The notes beneath the pieces were generated by a model. The model had not been told where the DNA came from. It saw nothing but the letters and a program-made list of their open reading frames with translations, and made no database searches. DNA of 64,000 bases from Nymphaea colorata (taxonomy: Eukaryota; Streptophyta; Magnoliopsida; Nymphaeales; Nymphaeaceae), in NCBI RefSeq assembly GCF_008831285.2, contig NC_045147.1, positions 18,020,854 through 18,084,853 of the forward strand. Direction: 5' to 3'. Both the position numbers and the translations under genes were made by a program. This document shows, in pieces, positions 55,155-64,000 of this stretch. Numbering within the stretch: position 1 is the first letter of the stretch; each line of letters opens with the position of its first letter.

Positions 55155-56616
55155 TTAAAGCTCCATCAACACGAAAGCCTGAAGGCTAAATGCCTGGTCA
55201 GGTTAATATAACTACTGCTAGCCACAAATAGCTTAGAAAGTAATCTGCGAAAGAAAGACTTCTTGTTGCCCTCTCTCAGCAGGAAAGAAAGAACTCCAGA
55301 AACTGAGAGACACGATTTGTGCATGTCATAAATCAGCATGTCAAGATAATTAAACAGACAAATAATTGGTGGTTTCCTTTTCATAGGCAGTTTAATCCTA
55401 TTCAGCAAATGATCTTCAGGAAAAAAAATTCTGAATTTTAGGCAAATGATTCCACCCACCCATTTTAAAACCAGCCAATATATTTCTGACTGTGAAGAAG
55501 CAAGCAATCTGGTTGGCAATTCCATCCAGGGAAGGGAAATGTTAATCTAGCAACTGACAATGATATGCTGTGGTTCTTACCCTCAGATCATATAAAGACA
55601 TAATTCATAATAGAGATCATTGTTGAAAAAATAACATCATTGGCCAATCTTAAATAGAACGAAACAAAATTAGAGAAATCACTTGATAAATGTGGAGAAG
55701 GATTTTCATGATACATGGAGACAGTTTATGTCTTTAATAGTTTTGCCCATAACATGTCCCATACGTTAAAAGGGAAAAGGTGAGTTGGAGAACCCTCTAT
55801 ATGCTACTTAATGAATGTTCACAGTGGCTGCTCCAGTGAGTAGATACAAGATGGTGACATTATACCAGAGACATGGTTGCAGCCGCAAATAATAGTCAGT
55901 TGCCCCATGGACATGCTAAAAGGAAAGAAAGTAGACAAGCTGTTCATGGAAAGCTAGCATATGATGCAGTCTAATTTTGTGAAGACATAAGACGATGAAA
56001 GCATATGAGAGACATAGATGTAGTTCTACACAAGGATCCTTTGTCACAAAGGAAAATGTAGATCAAGTTGTCCGTGGACAGTTGGTATGTCGCGCAAGAA
56101 ATTAGAAATGAAATAAAAACGCAGTAACCACGATGTGGTCCATATACTGTGGTGCTAAAACATAAGGCAAACTACACAAAGTGGATCATTTCAGGAGTTG
56201 TTGAACATGAGATTTTAAATAAGCAAGCCAAATCAACTGTACCAAGAAAAAGAAGAACGAAACAGATGATATTGGGCTCAAGAAATCATCGACTGGCTGT
56301 TGAGGAAAAGCAAATGCATGCATATCCTTCTGGAATGAACTAGCACAATTAGCATCACACTTTTAGATACAATCTGATAGGCTTACGGAGATAATAAGAT
56401 CGTGAGGTCGGAATCAGAACAATCATAGCATCGACAATACAACACTGAATGTCAAAGAATTATAGACATAAAAAGAAAAAAGAGCAACTAGAATGTCAAC
56501 TAGTCACCACAACAAGAATCATACTGAATAATTAACTCCATCAGAACACAGAGAAACAAAGGCAAAAGAAGGAAAAACACACAAAGTCGGCAATCAGAAA
56601 GCATTTCCAATTTTTT

Positions 56617-57021
56617 TTAGTTATTAAAAGAGAGAGACAGAGAAACATACTCCTGTTCTTCATCAGTCCATGGTAAACAAGGACTACTCTCAACAGGATC
56701 ATCAGATTCTGCCACTCCATAGCTGTGCTCCGGACCAATCGAAGAGGCATAGTTGGGAAGAGGGACCTTATCAGACTCGATAAACTCGATGTCTTCCACA
56801 AGAACTCCGTAGTGTTTCTCTACTTCCTCTGCGCTTTTCCCTCCTACCATGGCAGCAACGTTCTCCCACCTGTCTGGACTCTCTTCATCGGTAACAGCCA
56901 AGGCCAACTCAAACAGCTTATTCTCTTCCCAAGTCCAGGATGGGCATGTATGTTGCAACTCATCCATCTCCCCGCAGATCGATTTCTCAATGCTACTTAC
57001 TAAATCCATATCCCCGCACAT
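56617..57021 (-). CDS. RADIALIS-like MYB/SANT protein with second-repeat relic
   Basis: A frame of 134 aa. Residues 28-78 form a MYB/SANT repeat of the RADIALIS/DIVARICATA type with the usual widely spaced aromatics (Trp29, Trp52, Tyr71): [35 protein letters not shown] and [14 protein letters not shown], followed by VPLPNY, the family's I-box-like tail. DIV-type two-repeat factors then carry a second MYB repeat starting PWTEEEH. Here CLPWTDEEQ (115-123) occurs, and the frame meets GTATGT (56650-56645) right after, a good splice donor. The reading continues only 10 residues to a stop at 56617. So this is either exon 1 of a DIV-like gene whose exon 2 I cannot find, or a RADIALIS-like protein using the read-through end. 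RADIALIS proteins antagonise DIV by binding its partners. Start: first ATG after an in-frame TAA. Confidence 0.8.
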   Translation of the reverse strand: MCGDMDLVSSIEKSICGEMDELQHTCPSWTWEENKLFELALAVTDEESPDRWENVAAMVGGKSAEEVEKHYGVLVEDIEFIESDKVPLPNYASSIGPEHSYGVAESDDPVESSPCLPWTDEEQEYVSLSLSFNN

Positions 57022-57913
57022 CGATCTCTCAATGTTACTTACTGAATAGGAGAATACGCAACAGGATCACATGTCTACGCTTAAACATCAGCTGGGGAAT
57101 CTTCTTCTTCACATTTTTTTCCACAGTCCCCTTGCCCCAACCTTCATATACACATCTGCCAGTCATATGAAGAGGTCAGGGCGGCAGCAAGTAAACAAAT
57201 AGAAGGAAAAACTCATGCAGAAGAAACAGAAGAAAAATAAAGCATCAGCAATCTGCATTCATACCAGGAGAAGAGGCCTATCTAATCTTCAACCCGTCTT
57301 ATCCTCATCACATATCCTTGTAGCAGTAACGCGCTAGTTTATACAGTCCACTTGATGCTTTTTCAAAATAGAAGGCCTCCTACTTGCTTGATCCTGCGTC
57401 TCTGACCAAATTCACCCCAACAAGATGGAAAAACAACCATCTTACCAAGCTCGTACTGTACTGTACAAGAACAATAGGTGGCAATTGAAAAGCCACATGT
57501 ATAATGTAATTATTCCGTCAGTTTTACAAGGGAAAAATAACAGAATGGCACGAATGAAAAAAGGGAAGTAGCAGGAGGGAATTGGGAATGTCAGGCAGGA
57601 AAGAATGACCAGAAACAGGATATGCATCAATATATTTGTCTGCATTGTGCACATTTTCAGGTGCTGGAAGAACTTATCATACAGTGTTGCCTAACGTAAC
57701 CATGAAAAAGGAAAAGGAAAGAAGATTGTTACCCTTTATCTCTTCCGTCGGATGTTCAGTGGTCTGCTTCAGACTGGACAGTATGGTCCCAGAAAATCGT
57801 CCACAGATTCTGGGGTCTGTTAGATTCGCTGCAACAGGCTGAGCCTCAAGCTACATACCCCTAAAAAGCAGTCGCCGAGAGGACTTTGACCTCCTGGATA
57901 TTACAGAACTGAC

Positions 57914-57941
<28 letters not shown>
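57914..57941. repeat. (CT)14 microsatellite
   Basis: A perfect dinucleotide tract about 0.9 kb upstream of the MYB-gene start. It reads as GA in the gene's sense. Confidence 0.9.
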
Positions 57942-57944
<3 letters not shown>

Positions 57945-60657
57945 GACTCTGAAAAACCGACCAATCTTTGGCTTTCCTCATCCCTTCGCAGCCTCTTTTG
58001 CGATCAAGGAAAATTTTCTTGGCTGAAATTCTACAAGCCTTCAACAGCATTGCAGTTGCACATTTTGCACGTTTAATTAACAGAGTTGTCTGTCCCTACA
58101 TGAAAAACGAACTGTTGGTGATCCACAACCATCCAATGGTCACGAAGATCGACCAATCTCACATGTGAACGAATAAAAATTATCAGCTTCTGGCAACAGT
58201 GGCTGCAGCAGAGTGTACGAATTCGGGAGCATCTTCGATCGCTCTACTTGTGAAATGGCCTTTTACTTCATTCTGTGGATGCTTGGTGGCTTTTACCTCG
58301 TGATTGCGTCTTACTGAAGAAAGGTGTTGCAGCAGAGATCTTTTCCACGGAAAATATATCTTAGTCCCTTTTTCCCTGTTTCCTCTTTGTCCTCCGCAAG
58401 TTTTCTATTAAATCTGCAATATGGCTTTCATGTCTGACATGGACGTCCAGTGCCATAGTGGAAGACAACCTGAATCCCAGAACAACCATATGGGGATTGC
58501 TGAAGACATTGCATTGAAGAAAGGTTCTCCACCCTTCCCAGCACCATGTTCTATAAAAGATATCGTTATTCTGCAGCAAAGAAAGGTTCAACAACACCCT
58601 TTCTAGCTCTAAATGATAACGTTATTCTCGAAAAGAGTTTAGTGCTTCGACACCAATATAGCATTCTCGTTTACTCGAGAAGTAAAAGAGATTTCTATAA
58701 GATGAAGGTCCAAAGTGCCTTTTGTTTTCTTCTTATATGTAAGCTGGAGGTAGGCAGAAACGTTAGAGAATTATGTCAAAGGAAGGCGCATCAAGTATTG
58801 GATTCTTACCCACCTCCAACTTAAAATATTGTAAGTCAAACTTCCTATATCATTGGACCAAAAAGCTATTTTGCTGAGTTTTTTTTTTGTTGTTGTTTGC
58901 AGAATGTAAGTTTCATTCATGGTGGGAAATGGCCGGGACAGCCCAACTATTATGAATTGGAAGTATCTAATGAGTAGACAAGTGCCACCATAGTTTGATT
59001 TAGGGTATTTGGGGCAGATTCATAGGAGCGTCACAACCCCTTAATGTCTGCCTTTAACAATCTGAATCTGAAACCTCACAAGAACTCGTCTGGCACACAT
59101 TTTAATTTACTTTTGCATGGTAGAAGGGAACACCCACTACCAGGTATTGAACTCCAGCTGCTTCCAACAGGAAGACTTTTATTGGAGTGGTTGTGTTTGT
59201 TTCTTTCTTCTCCTTCTCCATCAATCTCCTTTCTTCCCCATCAATGTTCTGTCATGGTCATTGTTAAAATAATGAAATGCCCTGTTTCCTTTTCGAGTTG
59301 AAAACCAAGACAGAAAATGACTGCTCGTTAGCCATATATTCTCCACTCCTAAGGTGAAAAGGCTGAAAGCAATATCTAAAGACTCTCAGTACAATCGTCA
59401 TCATCATCATTTACCAATTAGGTGTTGACGTATAGGGGTAGATTCGGCATTGCCGACAAGATTGCATCCCGTACAAGATTAGGTCTGAATTCTGATTGAT
59501 TTTCTCTGCTGAAAACTCAGAGCCAGCTGCAAGGTCTAGGCTATCTCTTCCATGGCTGCCCTCCTTTTTCTTTTTGTTCTTTAGTTTCTTATTCTAAACT
59601 TTCGTTGATTTGTCGGATAGAAAGATTTTCCACATGACAACTTGTTCTTCTTGGCTTGACTGGCGATTTGACGCCTTAAAATTTCTGATAGCGAGACAAA
59701 TTTTCTCGGAGGATGATGATAAAATTATGTTCCTTTTCCAAGGTTTGTACGTTCAATTAATGCAAGAATTCGTTGCCTCAATGTTCCAACTTGAAACTCA
59801 CCCATCTTCCTGAATAATATTATGCCTTTAATTTTCCCAACAAAGTCATTAACACAGAGAAAAAGTCTTTATTATCTCCAAAATTGTAGCGTTCTTTGTT
59901 CCAAAGTGAGATTGGTCATACAATTAAGATTTCTCATGAAGTCTGAATTGTTTTAAACAGTAGTATATCAACCCAATTTGCCATATTATTTCAGCAAAAC
60001 AATACCTGCTCCAATGTCCGGACTTAGTAAGTCGTCTTCAAAGATTGCTAGTTGTACAAAATAATCTAAAGTTCGTTGTATAACAAATATACGCACGGAA
60101 AACATCTCTAGCAGGACTACATGTAGGGTGTAAGTTGTTAGACGATAACCTAATCTCAAATATATACATATGATATATACTAGCGATTCGACATCTATAA
60201 TTGCCTTCGTACAAATTATTTCAACCAATTGCATTGTAGATAAGATTTTTTATTTGAAGATCACTGGGATTATCTAAACCTTATATTTGAATATTGGTGC
60301 GTATTGATTTCTTGTAACTAGCCGCCAACTAATAGGACATAATCTTGGTGAAACTGCTGAATTATGGGGCCATTTGATTTGATATTTGGCTGTTTTTTCG
60401 TCTCTAGTTTTTGTTTATGCGTAAATGTAAGAAATCCTCAACGTATATGAAGGTGAAGAATTGATGCAGTCATAGTCCCGGTGGGGCGACGCATTCAATT
60501 GCCAGTCCAAATTTCACGGTATAAAAGATCAGTCAGCTCTAGCGAGAGTTATGGTCCTTTCCTCCCTGAAAGTTTTTAAACATTAGTGTGGCCCCTTTAA
60601 CAATTTTGAAAAGTATAATAAGTTTCTATAAAAAAGTTGGAATGTTCAACTAGTAGA

Positions 60658-61020
60658 GCCAACTCGACTCGACTTGAACTCACTGAGTTAAGCTCCACTC
60701 ATAAGTTAAATGAGTCAAGTTCGAACTTAACTAATAACTCGAGTTTGTAAACGAATCGAGTTCAAGTTGGATGAACTAGACTCGATTAAGCTCAATTAGA
60801 CTCGTTTAACACTAATACTTGTTTTTGTAATTTCAAAAACTTAAAATGGTTAAAATAAAAATTTAAAGCAATAGAATATATATATTAAAGGGCAGGAGCT
60901 TAAATGAGTTGATCTCACATCATAAAACTCAAGTCGAGCTCGAACCGAGCTATATGTGAGTCTAAGTTGAGTTGAGTTAGAACTGGCCGAACTTGAACCG
61001 GAATCGCTCATTCTACATCC
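60658..61020. mobile_element. Insertion with 8-bp direct repeats, GAGTCGAG-rich
   Basis: A 363-bp segment bounded by identical CTAGTAGA at 60650-60657 and 61021-61028, the length of an hAT target duplication. The interior is full of AACTCGACTCGACTTGAA, GAGTTAAG and similar units, like the element at 8749. It ends TTCTACATCC, the complement of a GGATGTAGAA end. Its left end GCCAACTCGACTCG is not a good inverted match, so the element may be truncated or a different type. Confidence 0.55.
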
Positions 61021-62345
61021 CTAGTAGAAAGAATTCAAAAATCTTAACGTCACATCGATCCTTAGAACATTCGGCCCCTCTAACAAAAAAAAATCTGGCT
61101 TTTGCCACCGCTGGGATTCCCTCCACTTTTATTCCCTATCCTTCATGAATCATTATTCCTTGTTACAGACAGAAAATGCAGGGACCCATTTGTTTTTCCA
61201 GTTCATGTGATACTTCATTTTAGCTATCTATTCTCAACCAACCGAAAGATATAGGGATTCGGCTGAAAAATCCCAGAAAATTTAAAATGTAGGTTCCTTG
61301 AGCAAAACATTCAAATAACAAAAAGAGAAGGAAAAATGGAAACATAAAAAAATAATACAAAAACAAAACTTTGCCTCGAGTCCCCCTTGAAAAAGAAGAG
61401 GAAAAAAAACATGCAACTTGATTTGAATTAACTAATTCAGTCAGATTTTAACAACGTCAGGACCCGAGCCCAAAGGACTTTGCGTAGAACTCATGGGCTA
61501 GTAAAAGCTTGCTCATCAGTTCGATTCTAGTGAGTACAAACGTTGGCAGGTGTTATTTTGAGTTGAAGAGAGTTAAGTTCAATCAGATTTTGAAGCAGCT
61601 ATGGACCTTATGGGGAAGGGCTTTGACCTCTTCAATGTATCTCCACTAAAAGTCCTGATTTCACTTTCTAAATTTTCATTCTCCCTTCACCCGGCTTCCT
61701 GATCAATTTATGATCTACAAAGCATTTCCTTGCTTTAGTTTCACTTATGGCATTAATTTTAGACCTTCTCATTTAGTAGTAACCATATTTAAAACAAAGA
61801 ATTCGTCGGAACTTTCAACCTGAGACTCGTGTCACTTGAAGAACTTGTCTCTGTTTTTAGAGTAAAAATGGTTACTTCTTTGTTCATCAACGGACTGTCC
61901 TCATCAAGGACAAAAATAACAGACATGTTATGCAGATGAAAATTTCGCCAATACTTGACTGAGACGAGTAAAGAAACTCCAAGGGACAAAAACCTTATGG
62001 AGAGTAAATTTTCTCCTCTCCATCGAAGAATACCAAATCACGCTCTTTCCGGGACAAATTGTTGCATGGTTTGCTTAAATATGATCACAAAGGCGAACTC
62101 TCATGACAGTTCACAACAGAAGCACAGTTGTCCTTGACCTGCAAGCACTATTGTTGATCAGTATCCAAAGAAAAAAAAAATCCAAAATGAATTTTCTTTA
62201 ATACGTTGCAAGGACATGTGATAAGATGGAGTGCTATCCTTTCCTTTTGGAAAGAAGACAGGATAAGGTGGGAAAAGATTTTCTCCAAAGGCCAATGTTG
62301 TTCATCTTGGTGATTCGTTATCTACATGTATTTCCAATTTTGTCT

Positions 62346-62372
<27 letters not shown>
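62346..62372. repeat. (TC)13 microsatellite
   Basis: A TC dinucleotide tract in intergenic DNA. Confidence 0.9.
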
Positions 62373-62376
<4 letters not shown>

Positions 62377-62936
62377 AAATAGTATAACCAGTCAGGCTGG
62401 GTGGTGCTTATTAACCACATCCTCAGTTAGGAATATGATCCTAATGGTATTGAAGAGTGTTGATCTGGGATTATGGGTGCCACTGCCTTGAAAAACCTTG
62501 AGAAACACAATTAAATTATGCTGCTAACCATGGTTAAAAGGATTTATTTTAAAGCTTCAAAAGTTAGGGATGCATTTGTTAGTCACGGTTTGGGCAGAGA
62601 TAATTTGCCAATTACCTGTAAGTTAGAGTTGGACAAGAAAGAAACCTAGAAAAGTTGAAAATATTTTATGGTTATTCATATGCACACGGCTGTACAACTT
62701 GTGATTTTTCTACCATTTGAGGAACATTATCAAGGTAGAAACGCGCAAGAACAGTTAAAGAAAAGGCGAGAAGATCATGTACACATAATCATATAAAAAT
62801 GGTTTTAATTTACATATATGTTACAATTGTAGTCTTCTTCCTGGTACCAAACTCCACGACGCAACTGGATCAGGGAAGGTGATACGACTTTGCTTGAGAG
62901 TGATCAGAAAATTCTCGCAACATTTTCTTGCCAAGC

Positions 62937-63571
62937 CTACGCATTGCCTTCTGCATTGTGAAGTTTCTCACCAAGCAGGCTCCTAGATGGATCACCATTA
63001 CCCTCCAACCGGCGCATGCTCCGGACCTGCTCAATTGACTAATAAATTAGTGGCTGTTGAATTTTACAAAGAATTTGTGTGTGTGTGCATGTGTGTGTGC
63101 CTGTGTGCGCAGAAGTATGCATAACTGAACCAATTTTGTTGTAGTATCGTTCATCTGAATAATGATATGCATGGCAACACAATCAATTATTTCACTGCAC
63201 CACCTTTGTCTCTCTCTTGAAATTAAGAGCATTTTATGGCATATTGTCATTCAACGGGAAGAAAATGTGGAAAAGAATTTACATCGTACAAAATAACTAA
63301 GAAATCCATGTTGCCACTAAGTTCTGATTAAATTGAGCATATATATAGCAGAAACTGAAACTTCCATCGTATAGCGTACCCAGAATGAGAAAATTTCTAA
63401 ATATTCTATCTAAAAGTACTCACAGCCTTTGATCAATGTTGCATGAGTATCTGCAATGTGGGTCGTGTTTAACTGCTCACGCTAATACGTTAATATAATG
63501 ACACTAACCTTGTAGATGTAAGCTTCTTTAACAGTCCACGCGATGTGGTCCCAGAGGAAGAGAATATTCAT
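62937..63571 (-). CDS. Possible 3' exons of an unidentified minus-strand gene
   Basis: A 63-nt stretch (63571-63509) reads MNILFLWDHIAWTVKEAYIY plus Lys and ends at a donor-like AAG|GTTAGT. An acceptor-like TTGAGCAG precedes 63026, from where the phase-0 reading gives VRSMRRLEGNGDPSRSLLGE and stops at TAG 62937-62939. In another frame the same exon reads GACAGWRVMVIHLGACLVRN and continues to a TGA near 62855, so the correct frame is uncertain. I recognise no domain. It could be the tail of a gene extending beyond 64000, or chance. Confidence 0.25.
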
Positions 63572-64000
63572 TTAAAAAACACCAAAAAAAAAGGAACTTT
63601 ACTAGCATTTATCATAAGATTTCATTTGTCATATTGATGATTGATGAACTGCTCAAGATAAATGAAGATGCATGAGAAGCTGAACCCTATATAACATATT
63701 CATAACTCCAGAACTTTTCGCCTTGAGCAACTAGCTCTCAAGGTTACATGTTAGATTTTTTTCACCCACTAATCATGGACTCAGGCCCACATTGTAAATG
63801 GAGAATGTAAAAGGAACAGTATCCAAGTTTTGGAAGAACTATCAAAGTCTTGTCCCCAGTCCCAGAATCCTAGAAGGAGGATCTTGCTTCCCTCCCCTCC
63901 ATCTACTGCTCTGGAACCAGGATATACCAAGGCATATTCAACAAATTTTCTGTTGGAACAGAACATAATGATGATGAATATTCAGATTTCAGAAAGCATC
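63572..64000. other. Right edge, unassigned
   Basis: No recognisable feature. A minus-strand reading through 63781-63966 is possible but has no family motif. Confidence 0.4.

Larger units (their letters stand above)
48244..56616. other. Long intergenic region with a MITE and a U6-like sequence
   Basis: After the probable 3' flank of the small ORF the region holds a MITE (50275-50588), a possible small two-exon gene (52801-53446) and a U6 snRNA-like pseudogene (55068-55154). Elsewhere (48600-50260, 50600-52600, 53500-55060, 55160-56616) short ORFs occur on both strands without recognisable motifs. I looked specifically on the minus strand for the second exon of the MYB gene (SHAQKYF-type motif) and did not find it. 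Confidence 0.5.
57022..62936. other. Intergenic region with CT tracts and a MITE
   Basis: 57022 to about 57960 is probably the leader and promoter of the MYB gene. It contains a 42-bp-offset duplication overlapping the start, and a (CT)n tract at 57914-57941. The remainder has no recognisable gene. It contains a transposon-like insertion at 60658-61020 and a (TC)n tract at 62346-62372. Sequence around 59600-60250 and 61100-62200 is AT-rich with uninformative short ORFs. Confidence 0.5.

Noticed and set aside
55166..55525. 119-codon minus-strand ORF containing PTRLLASSQSEIY
   Set aside because: It has a slight resemblance to the PTQVASHAQKYF block of a DIV second repeat, but the key His, Ala, Lys and aromatic positions do not align and the flanks do not fit a MYB repeat.

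Overview
The window is nuclear DNA from a flowering plant. Genes are split by AT-rich GT..AG introns, intergenic DNA is full of short non-autonomous transposon relics and microsatellites, and the recognisable proteins belong to plant-specific or plant-typical families: a novel plant SNARE, a CBL-interacting protein kinase, a DYW-type PPR protein and a RADIALIS/DIVARICATA-type MYB. I cannot name the species from sequence alone. There is no operon structure. Each gene stands alone.

Layout. 1-4262 (-): 5' seven exons of an NPSN13-like Qb-SNARE, running off the left edge. 4263-10405: gene-poor DNA with transposon relics. 10406-13656 (+): three-exon NYN-domain (MARF1-like) putative ribonuclease of 682 aa. 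17322-19996 (-): six-exon, 133-aa membrane-anchored J-domain protein with two very small exons. 21835-23715 (-): single-exon PPR-DYW RNA-editing protein of 626 aa. 24003-27125 (+): divergently arranged J-domain gene of the DNAJC17 type, apparently broken by a one-base frameshift. 27126-38922: about 12 kb without genes, carrying a cluster of hAT-like MITEs, two long (TA)n tracts, a decayed Ty1/copia fragment and a perfect hairpin. 38923-43174 (+): complete 13-exon CIPK1-like kinase of 434 aa. 43175-56616: mostly intergenic, with a possible 51-aa basic small protein (48088-48243), a sharply bounded MITE with an internal tandem duplication (50275-50588), a weak two-exon membrane-protein candidate (52801-53446) and a U6 snRNA-like pseudogene (55068-55154). 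56617-57021 (-): RADIALIS-like MYB that keeps the first residues of a second MYB repeat. 57022-64000: intergenic with another MITE and a weak minus-strand exon pair near the right edge.

The genes do not form one pathway. They cover membrane fusion, RNA metabolism, chaperone recruitment, calcium signalling and transcription. I found no clearly new multi-gene system. The most interesting points are the apparent relic of a second MYB repeat in the RADIALIS-like gene, the 31- and 27-nt exons of the small J-protein, the frameshifted DNAJC17-like gene, the U6-like sequence, and the well-delimited MITEs.
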